A stretch of 64,000 nucleotides of DNA from an uncultured Marinobacterium sp. (GCA_947501565.1 CANMWJ010000005.1:62001-126000); one strand, 5' to 3'. Shown: positions 48,836 to 59,920, counted from the stretch's first letter. The notes: generated by a model from the letters alone, not told the origin. Translations and numbers: made by a program.

Positions 48836-48853
48836 TGCGCGAATTCTGTGCGT

Positions 48854-50527
48854 TTAATGGGTGGTCGCACCGCCAAGCATCTCCCGTGCGTGTTCGATAG
48901 AACGCTCGGTGATATCGATGCCTCCCAGCATACGTGCCACCTCCTGTACGCGCTCGTCGCTGCGTAGGCGGTTGATGCGGGTGAAGGTCTGCTGCTTGCG
49001 CGCTTTTTTGCTGACAAACAGGTGCTGATGCCCCTGAGATGCCACCTGTGGCTGGTGGGTGACACAGAGGATCTGGGCCTGTTCACCCAGCTGGCGCATC
49101 AGTCGGCCTACCACTTCTGCGATAGCGCCGCCGATACCTACATCCACCTCATCAAAGATCAGCGTTGGCGTGCTGGAGGTTTGTGCAGTGATCACCTGAA
49201 TCGCCAGGCTGATCCGCGACAGCTCACCGCCGGAGGCGATCTTGCCCAATGGACGTGCCTGCTGGCCTTTGTTGGTGGCGATCAGGAACTCAACCTCTTC
49301 CAGCCCCTGCGCGCTGATCTGGTCCGCTGGGTAGGCGCTGAGCTGTACGCTGAAGTTGGCTGCCAGCATGCCCAGATTATGCAGCTGTTCATCCACCGCT
49401 TTACTCAGTTTACGGGCGGCTTTTGCACGGGTGTTGCTGAGTTTCTCGGCCTCTTTCATAAAGCGTTGGTGCTGCTGGGTTACGTCTTGTTCCAGTTGTT
49501 CCAGCGCTTCGTCGCTGTGCTGCAGGCCCGCCAGTTCGTCCGCCAGTTGTTGGTGAAAGGCGGGTAACTCCTCTGGCATCACTTTGTGCTTACGGGCGAT
49601 CTCGTAGAGGCTGGAGAGGCGCTCCTCAACCTCCAGCTGTCGCTCGGGATTGATCTCCACGCTGTCGAGATAGTGACGCATCTCATTGGCGGCTTCCTCG
49701 ATCTGGATATGGGCGCTGTTCAGTAGCTCGTTGACCTGCTGTACGCTGCTGTGCTCGGACATGTTGCTGAGCAGCTGCAGGCTGTGGTTCAGCAGGCTCA
49801 GGCAGTGTTCGCCATCCCCATCACTGGTCAGTGCCATCAGCTGGTGGCCGCTGTGCAGGATGTCGGCAGCGTTGGCCAGCTGTTTCTGTTCCTGCTCCAG
49901 GGCTTTTACCTCACCTTCGTAAGGCGCAAGTTGGTCCAGCTCTTCGATCTGGTAGCTCAGCAGCTGAACACGTGCGACCTGTTCGTCGTTCTGTTCGGTG
50001 AGCTGGCGCAGACGTTTATCCAGTTTGCGCCACTCGTTAAAGGCACGCTGGGTTTTACTGGCCAGTGAGGTGGCGCCCTCGTACTGGTCGAGCAGCAGGC
50101 GATGGTGTTCCTTTTTCAGCAGGCGTTGGTGTTCGTGCTGGCCATGGATATCGATCAGATGTTCGCTCAACTCGCGGACCGCGCCAATCGGGCTGGGGCG
50201 GTTGTTGATGTAACAACGGGAACGGCCTTCGCGGGTAATTACACGGCGCAGAATGCAGTCGCCATCCTGATCCAGCTCCTGCTGTTGTAACCACTCAGAG
50301 GCTTCCGGGATGTTCGATACATCGAAGCTGGCGGTGATCTCGGCGCGTTCAGCTCCGTTGCGCACCGCGCCGCTGTCGGCACGGTCACCGAGGGTGAGGC
50401 CGAGGGCGTCGAGCATGATCGATTTACCGGCGCCCGTTTCGCCGCTGACCACGGTCATTCCGTTCTGAAGTTCCAGATCCAGCTCATCAACAATGGCGTA
50501 GTCGCGGATGGTTATCTGATTCAACAT
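48854..50527 (-). CDS. recN: DNA repair protein RecN
   Basis: 557-aa SMC-like ATPase acting in double-strand-break repair. Walker A is SGETGAGKSIMLDALGLTLGDRADSGAVR near the N-terminus; coiled-coil arms fill about 150-350; the C-terminal half has the ABC signature GKIASGGELSRISLAIQV and Walker B TPTLIFDEVDVGIGGAIAEVVG. A LexA box lies 10 bp upstream, showing SOS control. Convergent with fur. Confidence 0.97.
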   Translation of the reverse strand: MLNQITIRDYAIVDELDLELQNGMTVVSGETGAGKSIMLDALGLTLGDRADSGAVRNGAERAEITASFDVSNIPEASEWLQQQELDQDGDCILRRVITREGRSRCYINNRPSPIGAVRELSEHLIDIHGQHEHQRLLKKEHHRLLLDQYEGATSLASKTQRAFNEWRKLDKRLRQLTEQNDEQVARVQLLSYQIEELDQLAPYEGEVKALEQEQKQLANAADILHSGHQLMALTSDGDGEHCLSLLNHSLQLLSNMSEHSSVQQVNELLNSAHIQIEEAANEMRHYLDSVEINPERQLEVEERLSSLYEIARKHKVMPEELPAFHQQLADELAGLQHSDEALEQLEQDVTQQHQRFMKEAEKLSNTRAKAARKLSKAVDEQLHNLGMLAANFSVQLSAYPADQISAQGLEEVEFLIATNKGQQARPLGKIASGGELSRISLAIQVITAQTSSTPTLIFDEVDVGIGGAIAEVVGRLMRQLGEQAQILCVTHQPQVASQGHQHLFVSKKARKQQTFTRINRLRSDERVQEVARMLGGIDITERSIEHAREMLGGATTH

Positions 50528-50537
50528 CTGTGTTTGC

Positions 50538-50553
50538 CTGTGTTTTTATACAG
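50538..50553. promoter_or_regulatory. LexA box of recN
   Basis: CTGT-N8-ACAG (CTGTGTTTTTATACAG), an exact fit to the SOS consensus, 10 bp upstream of the recN start. Confidence 0.82.
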
Positions 50554-50633
50554 TGTTTTGTACTGTATAAGCGATAATCAAAATCAGTGCAAACAGAATC
50601 GCATGTGAATGTAAAAAATTTGTGTGTCTTGTG

Positions 50634-50660
50634 TTGAAAACGTAATCCGGGGCCCCATAT
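50634..50660 (+). promoter_or_regulatory. sigma-32-type promoter of grpE
   Basis: TTGAAA at 50634 and CCCCATAT at 50653 with 13 bp between match the heat-shock promoter consensus; grpE starts 61 bp later. Confidence 0.78.
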
Positions 50661-50720
50661 ATCCGACAAGCATAAATTACTGTATCCGCACACTGGTGCG
50701 GCGAGAGTTGGAGATTCCAG

Positions 50721-51335
50721 ATGGCGAACGAACAAAAAGCCCCTGAAACCGATGCAACTGAACAAGCGCAGCAGGCTGAGCAGACCGTTGCGGAAGAGGT
50801 AACGGCGGAAGAGCAGGCTGCGACTGAAGCAGAACCAGTCAATGAAGAGGGCGCACCGGAGCTGCAGAGTGTTGCGGAACTGATGAGCCAGCTGGAAGTA
50901 GCGCAGGCGGAAGTTGCTTCTCTGAAAGATCAGATGCTGCGTAGCCAGGCTGAAGCTCAGAACATCCGTCGCCGTGCCGAACAGGATGTGGAGAAAGCGC
51001 ATAAGTTTGGTCTGGAGAAGTTCGCCGGTGAGATGGTGGAGATCGTCGACAACCTGGAGCGTGCGATCGAAGCAGCGGGTGAAGATGAGGCGGTGAAGCC
51101 GATCCGTGAAGGTGTGGAGATGACACTGAACATGTTCGTTTCCGGCCTGGCGAAATTCAACGTAGAGCAGGTGAATCCGCAGGGTGAAGCCTTCGATCCT
51201 GCCCTGCATCAGGCGATGTCTATGGTGCCTGCACCGGATGCGAAACCAAACACTGTTGTGGCGGTAATGCAGAAGGGTTACACCCTGCACGGCCGCCTGA
51301 TCCGTCCAGCGATGGTAATGGTTGCCAAAGGCTGA
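50721..51335 (+). CDS. grpE: nucleotide exchange factor GrpE
   Basis: 204-aa cochaperone that releases ADP from DnaK. A long acidic, Glu/Gln/Ala-rich N-terminus (1-55) precedes the coiled coil (VAELMSQLEVAQAEVASLKDQMLRSQAEAQNIRRRAEQDVEKAHKF) and the C-terminal beta domain with FDPALHQAMSMVPAPDAKPNTVVAVMQKGYTLHGRLIRPAMVMVAK. Preceded by a heat-shock promoter; first gene of grpE-dnaK-dnaJ. Confidence 0.97.
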   Translation: MANEQKAPETDATEQAQQAEQTVAEEVTAEEQAATEAEPVNEEGAPELQSVAELMSQLEVAQAEVASLKDQMLRSQAEAQNIRRRAEQDVEKAHKFGLEKFAGEMVEIVDNLERAIEAAGEDEAVKPIREGVEMTLNMFVSGLAKFNVEQVNPQGEAFDPALHQAMSMVPAPDAKPNTVVAVMQKGYTLHGRLIRPAMVMVAKG

Positions 51336-51388
51336 GACGGCACTCAAAAACACGCTGAGCGAAACGCTCATAAAAATTGTGTGTAGCC

Positions 51389-51415
51389 CTTGAAACTGAA
51401 TCGGGCGCACCAATA
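51389..51415 (+). promoter_or_regulatory. possible second sigma-32 promoter before dnaK
   Basis: CTTGAAA at 51389 and CACCAATA at 51408, 12 bp apart. A weaker match than the grpE promoter in the -10. Confidence 0.5.
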
Positions 51416-51487
51416 TAGATTGCAAAGCATTTTTTAAGATTTGACCGCTGACCCGTCTTAACGGGCAGAAACTTGGAGTGAATTCGA

Positions 51488-53413
51488 ATGGGTAAAATCA
51501 TCGGTATCGACCTGGGTACTACCAACTCCTGTGTAGCTATCCTGGATGGTGAAAAGAGCAAAGTTATCGAGAACGCCGAAGGCGATCGTACCACCCCGTC
51601 TATCATCGCTTATTCCGAAGACGGTGAGACCTTGGTGGGTCAGCCGGCAAAACGTCAGGCGGTAACTAACCCGGACAACACTCTGTTCGCGATCAAGCGT
51701 CTGATCGGTCGTCGTTTTAAAGACGATGTTGTACAGAAAGACATCAAGATGGTGCCGTACAAGATCGTAGAAGCGGACAACGGTGATGCTTGGGTTCAGG
51801 TGCGTGACGAAAAACTGGCGGCGCCTCAGGTTTCTGCGGAAATCCTGAAGAAGATGAAGAAAACCGCTGAAGACTACCTGGGCGAAGGCGTAACTGAAGC
51901 GGTAGTAACCGTTCCTGCTTACTTCAACGATGCGCAGCGTCAGGCAACTAAAGACGCGGGTAAGATCGCAGGTCTGGACGTTAAACGTATCATCAACGAG
52001 CCAACTGCTGCGGCACTGGCTTACGGCATGGACAAAGGCGCGGGTGATAAAACCATCGCTGTATACGACCTGGGTGGTGGTACCTTCGATATCTCCATCA
52101 TCGAGATTGCTGATGTAGACGGCGAACACCAGTTCGAAGTACTGGCGACCAACGGTGACACGTTCCTGGGTGGTGAAGACTTCGACCTGCGTCTGATCGA
52201 GTACTTGGCAGACGAGTTCAAGAAAGAATCCGGCATCGACCTGCACAACGATCCTCTGGCGCTGCAGCGTCTGAAGGAAGCAGCAGAGAAAGCGAAGTGT
52301 GAACTGTCTTCTGCACAGCAGACCGACGTGAACCTGCCGTACATCACTGCTGACGCCACCGGTCCTAAGCACCTGAACGTTAAAGTGACCCGTGCGAAAC
52401 TGGAATCTCTGGTAGAAGAACTGGTAACCCGTTCTATCGATCCTTGCCGTATCGCGCTGAAAGACGCTGAGCTGTCTGCATCCGAGATCGACGAAGTGAT
52501 CCTGGTAGGCGGTCAGACCCGTATGCCAATGGTTCAGGCTGCAGTTGCTGAGTTCTTCGGCAAGGAACCACGTAAAGACGTGAACCCTGACGAAGCCGTA
52601 GCGATGGGTGCATCTATCCAGGGTGCGGTACTGGCGGGTGACGTGAAAGACGTACTGCTGCTGGACGTAACTCCACTGACTCTGGGTATCGAAACCATGG
52701 GTGGCGTGGCGACTCCTCTGATCGAGAAGAACACTACCATCCCAACCAAGAAGTCTCAGACCTTCTCCACTGCGGATGACAACCAGACTGCGGTAACCAT
52801 CCACGTTGTACAGGGTGAGCGTAAGCAGGCTGCACAGAACAAATCTCTGGGCCGCTTCGACCTGGCTGATATCCCGCCAGCACCACGTGGCATGCCTCAG
52901 ATCGAAGTAACCTTCGACCTGGATGCGAACGGTATCCTGAACGTGTCTGCGAAAGACAAGGCGACCGGTAAAGAGCAGTCCATCGTGATCAAGGCATCCT
53001 CCGGTCTGAGCGATGACGAGATCGAACAGATGGTACGCGACGCGGAAGCGAACGCGGAAGAAGATAAGAAGTTCGAAGAACTGACTCAGGCGCGCAACCA
53101 GGGCGACGCTATGGTCCACTCTGCTAAGAAGACCATGGAAGAAGCTGGCGACAAAGCGACTGAAGAAGAGAAAGCGAACATCGAAAAAGCGACCGCTGAA
53201 CTGGAAGAAGCCCTGAAGGGTGACGACAAAGAAGCGATCGATGCGAAAACTGCTGCACTGACCGAAGCGATCTCCGGCGTAGCGCAGAAGATGTACGCAG
53301 AAGCCGCTCAGCAGGCTGAAGCAGAACAGGCGGCGGGCGGTGCTGAAGAAGCTAAGCCAGGCGACGATGCTGTAGATGCTGAGTTTGAAGAGGTTAAGGA
53401 CGACAAGAAGTAA
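51488..53413 (+). CDS. dnaK: chaperone DnaK (Hsp70)
   Basis: 641-aa ATP-driven chaperone. N-terminal actin-like ATPase starts [21 protein letters not shown] and includes [16 protein letters not shown] and the [17 protein letters not shown] segment. The substrate-binding domain begins near [23 protein letters not shown], and the helical lid ends in a Gly/Ala-rich tail with terminal EEVKDDKK. Heavy codon bias. Flanked by grpE and dnaJ with their own regulatory gaps. The long antisense frame is a codon-bias shadow. Confidence 0.98.
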   Translation: MGKIIGIDLGTTNSCVAILDGEKSKVIENAEGDRTTPSIIAYSEDGETLVGQPAKRQAVTNPDNTLFAIKRLIGRRFKDDVVQKDIKMVPYKIVEADNGDAWVQVRDEKLAAPQVSAEILKKMKKTAEDYLGEGVTEAVVTVPAYFNDAQRQATKDAGKIAGLDVKRIINEPTAAALAYGMDKGAGDKTIAVYDLGGGTFDISIIEIADVDGEHQFEVLATNGDTFLGGEDFDLRLIEYLADEFKKESGIDLHNDPLALQRLKEAAEKAKCELSSAQQTDVNLPYITADATGPKHLNVKVTRAKLESLVEELVTRSIDPCRIALKDAELSASEIDEVILVGGQTRMPMVQAAVAEFFGKEPRKDVNPDEAVAMGASIQGAVLAGDVKDVLLLDVTPLTLGIETMGGVATPLIEKNTTIPTKKSQTFSTADDNQTAVTIHVVQGERKQAAQNKSLGRFDLADIPPAPRGMPQIEVTFDLDANGILNVSAKDKATGKEQSIVIKASSGLSDDEIEQMVRDAEANAEEDKKFEELTQARNQGDAMVHSAKKTMEEAGDKATEEEKANIEKATAELEEALKGDDKEAIDAKTAALTEAISGVAQKMYAEAAQQAEAEQAAGGAEEAKPGDDAVDAEFEEVKDDKK

Positions 53414-53440
53414 TTTCTACGTCTGACTTCTGAACAGGGC

Positions 53441-53477
53441 GTTGGCCGGTGGTGTTCACATGAACTTACCGGCTAAC
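53441..53477 (+). other. hairpin in the dnaK-dnaJ gap
   Basis: GTTGGCCGGT and ACCGGCTAAC pair with one mismatch (outer stem), and GTTCA-CA-TGAAC pairs inside the loop. No T run follows, so it may attenuate or protect the dnaK transcript rather than fully stop transcription. Confidence 0.6.
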
Positions 53478-53579
53478 AGCTATTCGAGGCATCGCGGGAT
53501 TCGGGGCTGAACAGCTTCGGCCCGCGTTGTCGTATCCGGCCCAAAGTGACGGGCCAGCGTGAAAGCCAGAACACCGACT

Positions 53580-54713
53580 ATGTCAAAACGAGACTACTAC
53601 GAAGTATTGGGCGTCGATCAGAACGCCTCCGATCGCGACATCAAGAAAGCTTTCCGCCGTATGGCGATGAAGTATCACCCGGACCGTAACCCGGATGATA
53701 AAGACGCGGAAGAGAGCTTCAAAGAGGTTAACGAAGCCTACGAAGTGTTGTCCGACGCGCAGAAGAAAGCGGCGTACGACCAGTACGGCCATGCGGGTGT
53801 TGACCCGAATATGGGCGGTGGCGGCTTCGGTGGCGGCGGCTTCGAAGGTGGCTTCGGCGATATCTTCGGTGACGTCTTCGGCGATATGTTCGGTGGCGGC
53901 GGTGGTCGTCGCAGCTCCGTACAGCGTGGTGCTGACCTGCGTTACAACATGGACCTGTCACTGGAAGAAGCGGTACGCGGCGTCGAGAAGACCATCAAAG
54001 TGCCAACCCTGGTGAACTGCGAAACCTGTAACGGTAGCGGTGCGAAGCCGGGTACGCAGCCAAAAACCTGTGGCACCTGTGGCGGTGTCGGTCAGGTACG
54101 TATGCAGCAGGGATTCTTCTCTGTTCAGCAGACCTGTCCAACCTGTCGTGGTGAAGGTCACGTTATCTCCGACCCATGTACCAGCTGCCGTGGTCAGGGC
54201 CGTGTTGAGAAAACCAAGACCCTCTCTGTGAAGATTCCACCAGGTGTGGATACCGGTGACCGTATCCGTCTGGCGGGTGAAGGTGAAGCTGGCAGCCACG
54301 GCGGTCCTGCGGGCGACCTCTACGTTCAGGTGAACGTGGTAGCGCACCCGATCTTTGAGCGCGATGGCAAACACCTATACTGTGAAGTGCCAATCAGCTT
54401 TGTTGATGCAGCACTCGGTGGCGAGCTGGAAGTTCCAACCCTGGATGGCCGTGTGAAGCTGAAAGTGCCGTCTGAAACCCAGACCGGTAAGCTGTTCCGC
54501 CTGCGCGGTAAGGGTGTGAAACCGGTACGTGGTGGTTCGGTTGGTGACCTGCTGGTGCGTGCGGTGGTTGAAACCCCGGTTAACCTGAGCAGCCGTCAGA
54601 AAGAACTGCTGCGTGAGTTCCAGGCGGAGATGGATCAGGGCAACAGCAAGCATTCACCGAAAAAAGACGGATTCTTTGATTCCGTGAAGAAGTTTTTTGA
54701 AGATATGACTTAA
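53580..54713 (+). CDS. dnaJ: chaperone DnaJ (Hsp40)
   Basis: 377-aa cochaperone. J-domain at 1-70 with the HPD motif ([15 protein letters not shown]), a Gly/Phe-rich region (about 75-110), then four zinc-binding CxxCxGxG repeats ([32 protein letters not shown]), and C-terminal substrate domains. Start at 53580 gives [13 protein letters not shown]; an upstream ATG is not conserved. Third gene of the heat-shock cluster. Confidence 0.98.
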   Translation: MSKRDYYEVLGVDQNASDRDIKKAFRRMAMKYHPDRNPDDKDAEESFKEVNEAYEVLSDAQKKAAYDQYGHAGVDPNMGGGGFGGGGFEGGFGDIFGDVFGDMFGGGGGRRSSVQRGADLRYNMDLSLEEAVRGVEKTIKVPTLVNCETCNGSGAKPGTQPKTCGTCGGVGQVRMQQGFFSVQQTCPTCRGEGHVISDPCTSCRGQGRVEKTKTLSVKIPPGVDTGDRIRLAGEGEAGSHGGPAGDLYVQVNVVAHPIFERDGKHLYCEVPISFVDAALGGELEVPTLDGRVKLKVPSETQTGKLFRLRGKGVKPVRGGSVGDLLVRAVVETPVNLSSRQKELLREFQAEMDQGNSKHSPKKDGFFDSVKKFFEDMT

Positions 54714-54718
54714 GAATT

Positions 54719-54745
54719 GGGCCGTGTAACGGCCCATTCTGTTTC
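54719..54745 (+). terminator. terminator-like hairpin after dnaJ
   Basis: GGGCCGT-GTA-ACGGCCC followed by ATTCTGTTT; weak T run. Confidence 0.6.
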
Positions 54746-54754
54746 GAGGGCAGC

Positions 54755-55555
54755 ATGACCTCTATACCGCTAGAGCCCAAAGCACTTTGGGCAATGATTC
54801 AGGAAGAAGCGCGTATTGAAGCGGAGAACGAACCGTTTCTGGCCAGCTTCTTTCACGCAACCATCATCGGACACCGCGATCTGGCCTCCGCACTCTCCTA
54901 CCTGCTGGCGGGTAAGCTGGCGGATGAGGTGATGCCAGCCGTGACCCTGCGCGAGCTGATCGAGCAGGCGATTGAGTCTGATCCGCAGATCATCGCATCG
55001 GTATGCCATGACCTGAGTGCGGTACGTACCCGTGACCCGGCGATCGGCAAGTTATCCACCGTCCTGCTTTATCTGAAAGGGTTTCACGCTATCCAGGCAC
55101 ACCGTGTTGCTAACTGGATGTGGAAGCAGGGCCGTCACTCCATGGCGCTCTACATTCAGAGCCGTGTCAGCTCCACCCTGCAGGTGGATATCCACCCGGC
55201 GGCCTGCATCGGCCGTGGTGTGATGTTCGACCATGCAACGGGTATCGTCGTGGGCGAAACCTGCGTGATCGAAAATGATGTGTCGATCCTGCAGAATGTG
55301 ACGCTTGGCGGTACCGGTAAAGAGAGCGGCGACCGTCACCCTAAAATCCGTGAAGGCGTGCTGATCGCTGCTGGTGCTAAAATCTTCGGCAATATCGAAG
55401 TGGGTGCCGGTGCGAAAGTTGGCGGTGGCTCTGTGGTGCTGGAAAATGTACCGCCGCACACCACCGTGGTGGGTGTGCCCGCCAAGATTGTTGGTAGCGC
55501 TGGGTGTGAAAAACCGGCGTTGGATATGGATCAGAATATCCCTCACGAAGAATAA
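54755..55555 (+). CDS. cysE: serine O-acetyltransferase
   Basis: Makes O-acetylserine for cysteine synthesis. The 266-aa protein has an N-terminal helical domain (ALWAMIQEEARIEAENEPFLASFFHATIIGHRDLASALSYLLAGKL) and a left-handed beta-helix of hexapeptide repeats (IHPAACIGRGVMFDHATGIVVGETCVIENDVSILQNVTLGGTGKESGDRHPKI) with catalytic His and Asp in the HPAA and FDHATG region. 36 bp before dapB, possibly co-transcribed. Confidence 0.95.
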   Translation: MTSIPLEPKALWAMIQEEARIEAENEPFLASFFHATIIGHRDLASALSYLLAGKLADEVMPAVTLRELIEQAIESDPQIIASVCHDLSAVRTRDPAIGKLSTVLLYLKGFHAIQAHRVANWMWKQGRHSMALYIQSRVSSTLQVDIHPAACIGRGVMFDHATGIVVGETCVIENDVSILQNVTLGGTGKESGDRHPKIREGVLIAAGAKIFGNIEVGAGAKVGGGSVVLENVPPHTTVVGVPAKIVGSAGCEKPALDMDQNIPHEE

Positions 55556-56395
<840 letters not shown>

Positions 56396-56436
56396 TCCCG
56401 TCTCAATTCGGGTTCGATATAATCGAACGCCCTCTA

Positions 56437-56468
56437 CAGACCCCGCCAGCCGGGGTCTGTCTGTTTCT
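56437..56468 (+). terminator. terminator after dapB
   Basis: CAGACCCCG-CCAGC-CGGGGTCTG followed by TCTGTTTC. A small GTTCGAT/ATCGAAC inverted repeat precedes it at 56412-56428. Confidence 0.75.
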
Positions 56469-56673
56469 GAAGGGTAATCCCCTCGAACTTTCCCCCCTAT
56501 AGGTTCCCTGTCTGCCATTCTGGTTAGGTTCTTATAGCTAAAAGAAATCAAACGGTGCAGAAATTTATATATTTGCAGTTTGATGACTTTTCTCGATTAT
56601 TTTCTTTAAAAACAGCAATCTTGTGCTACGTTTAAGTCCGCTTCTGTTTGTGTAGTGGAAAAATTAAAACAAA

Positions 56674-59262
56674 ATGCAGTCACAAAGCAGTACGATCAAG
56701 ACCTATCTATTGAGGTGGATTCTCCTCTTTTCAGCGCTCGGCTTTCTGGTGATTTTTGTGATCGCCAGTCAGGCGTACGATCGCAGTATTCGTCATAATG
56801 CGACCGATATCGCTGAGCGGGTAGCGGGCCAGACCTTTAACTCCATGTACCTGGTGATGAGCCAGGGCTGGAACCGGCAGCAGCTGCAGCAGTTCCTTGA
56901 TCAGATGGCGGAAGACAACAGCGATTCAGACCTGAAGGTCAGTCTCTATCGCGCACCGGTGGTGGATCAGTTATTCGGCGAGATCAATCAGCCGGAGATG
57001 GATGCCAGCATTCTGGAAGCGATCCGCACGGGCCAGGCGTTTTCTGAAGAGACGGATGACGCCAGCCGCTACCTTTACCCCCTGCAGGCACGCACGGAGT
57101 GTCTGCAGTGCCATACCAACGCCACGCTGGGTCAGTCGCTGGGGCTGATCGAGGTGGAACAGAACCTCGGCGTGCTGATCAATCAAGCGCAACAGAACCT
57201 GATCTACTACCTGCTGATGATCGCGCCACTGCCTCTGTTGCTCGGTTTCCTGGCGGTGCGTTCGTTAACCAAACGGGTTGATGAATCGATCCATCAGCTG
57301 ACTGACGCGGTTGAAGAGGTGGAATCGATTGAGGACCTGCGACGCCTCGAACTCGAACGTCGTAAGTTCGCGTTTGACGAGCTGGGGCAGATCTATCAGC
57401 AGGTGGGGACGCTCGCGACCAAACTGCGCCATGTGGCTGTGGATAAAGAGCTGCTGGAGTTTGAGATCCGCCTGCTGGAGAAGTTTGTGATTACTTCGGA
57501 GGTGGTGCGTGACTGGCGCGAGTATGTCAGCGACCTGCTGATTGAGATCAATCAGGTTATCGATGCCCACACGATGTTTTCCATCTTTAAGGTGGACGAT
57601 GAGTTGTTTGACCTGGAGATCTTCTGGTTACGGCCAGCGAGTCAGGAGACGCAGGACAATATGGAAAAGGCAGTGATCCGCCGCCTGAAAGAGAGCGACT
57701 CCCAGCTATACTCCGCGGGATTGAACGTGCGTCACAACGTCGCCCAGCGTGATGGGGAGGAGATCGTACTGGATCAGGACAGCATCGAGCTGCAGTGCAA
57801 ATCCCTGCTGGTGGATACGCCGAAGATCGGCGGGATCGTCGGCATCGGGGTACAGGCTGAGATCATCAAGGACCAGACCAAACTGCTGGTGCTGGAGAGT
57901 GTGCTCTCCACGCTGCTTAACGTGGTGGGATCGGTGCGCGCGATCTACAAGTACACCAACGATCTGGAGTACTACGCCACCCGTGATCCGCTCACTAACC
58001 TCTACAACCAACGTATGTTCTGGGAACTGCTGGAGTATGAACTGGATCGCTGTGCCCGTCACGATTACAAAGTGGCGGTGCTGATGATCGACCTGGATAA
58101 CTTCAAATCGATCAACGATGGTTACGGCCACAGTTGGGGTGACAAACTCCTGGAGACTTTCGCGCAATGTCTGCAGGACACCTTCGGGCAAGGGGCTGTG
58201 GTAGCCCGTTACGGCGGTGATGAGTTTGTTGTGATGTTGTCGGAAGCTTCACTGGAGGACGCCGAAGAGGCGGGCCGCAAACTGCTGGAGCGCATCCGTT
58301 GCTTCTCTATCCGGCACAGCTCCGGGGCTGAACTGAAGGTAACTGCCTCAATCGGTATTGGCATCTATCCGGATCATGCGCAGAGCAAAAAAGATCTGTT
58401 CATGTTTGTGGATAACCTGATGTACCGCGCCAAGCAGGACGGTAAAGATCGCCTCTGCGTACCGGACGAGCAGGATCTGGTGAATATCTTCAAGGATATG
58501 AGCGAGAAAACCCTGCTGGTGAAACACGCTATCGAACACCGCAAGCTGATTCCGGTGTTCCAGCCGATCCAGCGTACCGACAACGGCCGGGTGACTGCGG
58601 TAGAGGTACTGAGCCGAATCGAACTGCCGGATGATAGCCTGATGCAGGCGGCAGAGTTTATCGAGATTGCCGAGTCGATGGACAAGATCCACGCGCTGGA
58701 TTACATCGTGATGGAGAAAGCGTTCGCCGCGGCGCAGGCGATCAACTATCAGGGCTTGTTGTTTATCAACATGTCACCGCGTGCGGTGGTGGTCAGTGAC
58801 TTTATCCAGCAGGTGAAACGCCTGACCCAGAAGCACAACATCAACACCCAGAATATCGTCTTTGAGATCACCGAGCGTGATACCGTGAAAAGTATCTCGG
58901 TGCTGGAGCAGTTTGTCGCTAACCTGAAAGAGGAGGGCTTCAAGCTGGCGATCGATGACTTCGGCTCTGGTTTCTCCTCCTTCCACTACCTGAAACACCT
59001 GCCGATCGACTACGTGAAGATCGAAGGGGAGTTCATCGCCAACATGGCCAACGACAAACGCGACATGGCCTTTGTAAACAGCATCGCCAAACTCTCCAAG
59101 GAGCTGAACCTGGAAACCATCGCTGAGTTCGTGGAGAGCCAGGAGGTGCTGGAGCTGGTGGAAGCAGCCCATATCACCTACGCGCAGGGTTACCATGTGG
59201 GGCGTCCAACACCAGATCTGGCCAGTATCGTGGTGCATAAGCCTGAGCTTGAATCTGTATAG
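56674..59262 (+). CDS. haem-motif sensor diguanylate cyclase/phosphodiesterase (GGDEF-EAL)
   Basis: 862-aa membrane protein. TM1 at about 14-34, a periplasmic domain 35-175 with a CxxCH haem-attachment motif (CLQCH, 143-147), TM2 at about 176-195, a HAMP/coiled-coil linker, a GAF-like region (about 280-420), GGDEF domain with intact GGDEF at 514-518 and no RxxD inhibitory site, and an EAL domain. The EAL signature is EVL (644-646), but the catalytic set looks complete (E644, N699, E731, D761-D762, K782, E818, Q838). Likely a redox- or gas-sensing c-di-GMP enzyme; net activity unpredictable. A PilZ protein is encoded at 3434-3808. Confidence 0.92.
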   Translation: MQSQSSTIKTYLLRWILLFSALGFLVIFVIASQAYDRSIRHNATDIAERVAGQTFNSMYLVMSQGWNRQQLQQFLDQMAEDNSDSDLKVSLYRAPVVDQLFGEINQPEMDASILEAIRTGQAFSEETDDASRYLYPLQARTECLQCHTNATLGQSLGLIEVEQNLGVLINQAQQNLIYYLLMIAPLPLLLGFLAVRSLTKRVDESIHQLTDAVEEVESIEDLRRLELERRKFAFDELGQIYQQVGTLATKLRHVAVDKELLEFEIRLLEKFVITSEVVRDWREYVSDLLIEINQVIDAHTMFSIFKVDDELFDLEIFWLRPASQETQDNMEKAVIRRLKESDSQLYSAGLNVRHNVAQRDGEEIVLDQDSIELQCKSLLVDTPKIGGIVGIGVQAEIIKDQTKLLVLESVLSTLLNVVGSVRAIYKYTNDLEYYATRDPLTNLYNQRMFWELLEYELDRCARHDYKVAVLMIDLDNFKSINDGYGHSWGDKLLETFAQCLQDTFGQGAVVARYGGDEFVVMLSEASLEDAEEAGRKLLERIRCFSIRHSSGAELKVTASIGIGIYPDHAQSKKDLFMFVDNLMYRAKQDGKDRLCVPDEQDLVNIFKDMSEKTLLVKHAIEHRKLIPVFQPIQRTDNGRVTAVEVLSRIELPDDSLMQAAEFIEIAESMDKIHALDYIVMEKAFAAAQAINYQGLLFINMSPRAVVVSDFIQQVKRLTQKHNINTQNIVFEITERDTVKSISVLEQFVANLKEEGFKLAIDDFGSGFSSFHYLKHLPIDYVKIEGEFIANMANDKRDMAFVNSIAKLSKELNLETIAEFVESQEVLELVEAAHITYAQGYHVGRPTPDLASIVVHKPELESV

Positions 59263-59270
59263 ATCTAATC

Positions 59271-59305
59271 GCTACACCGCGTTTTTGCGGTGTGGCACTC
59301 TTTTC
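59271..59305 (+). terminator. terminator after the GGDEF-EAL gene
   Basis: TACACCGC-GTTTTT-GCGGTGT stem followed by CACTCTTTTCCTTTC. Confidence 0.65.
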
Positions 59306-59443
59306 CTTTCTTTATCAGTACCTTGCTACCAGATAGCAGGTTTCTATTACTTGCATAAAGAATCTTTATTTAGAAACCCCTCTATCGCTTACCTATCCTT
59401 AACTTGAGCTGTCTTGATTCACTGAACCGAGAGGAGAAACCTT

Positions 59444-59860
59444 ATGTCTCTCAAAGGTAGCAGGACGGAGCAGAATCTGAAGGATGCATTTGCGGGCGAA
59501 TCTCAGGCGAACCGCCGTTATCTCTACTTTGCCGCTAAGGCTGATGTAGAGGGGTACAACGACGTGTCTGCGGTTTTCCGCTCCACCGCTGAAGGTGAAA
59601 CCGGCCATGCCCATGGCCACCTCGATTATCTGGAGGAGGTGGGTGATCCCGCCACCGGTCTGCCGATCGGTCCAACCGCCAGTAACCTCAAAGCTGCAAT
59701 CGCCGGCGAAACTCACGAATATACCGATATGTATCCGGGCATGGCGAAAGTCGCCCGCGAAGAGGGATTTGACGAGATCGCGGACTGGTTCGAAACCCTG
59801 GCCAAAGCCGAGCGCAGTCACGCAAACCGCTTCCAGAAAGCCCTGGACGGTCTGGACTAA
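59444..59860 (+). CDS. rubrerythrin (erythrin, no rubredoxin domain)
   Basis: 138-aa ferritin-like diiron protein. Four-helix bundle with ligands in [39 protein letters not shown] and [44 protein letters not shown] (paired ExxH motifs). The usual C-terminal rubredoxin CxxC domain is absent, so this is the short, erythrin-type form. Likely peroxide scavenging, with electrons from another carrier. Ribosome site GAGAGGAG. First of a three-gene cluster with the Fe-S oxidoreductase and DUF3501 genes. Confidence 0.93.
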   Translation: MSLKGSRTEQNLKDAFAGESQANRRYLYFAAKADVEGYNDVSAVFRSTAEGETGHAHGHLDYLEEVGDPATGLPIGPTASNLKAAIAGETHEYTDMYPGMAKVAREEGFDEIADWFETLAKAERSHANRFQKALDGLD

Positions 59861-59920
59861 CCACCAAACGGAGATCAGGGCAGGACTGATGCTCTGATCC
59901 TCCGTGGCGAGACCAACGGT

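Noticed and set aside
51458-53119. 553-aa open frame antisense to dnaK
   Set aside because: Same codon-bias artefact; its sequence is not protein-like and it overlaps dnaK almost completely.
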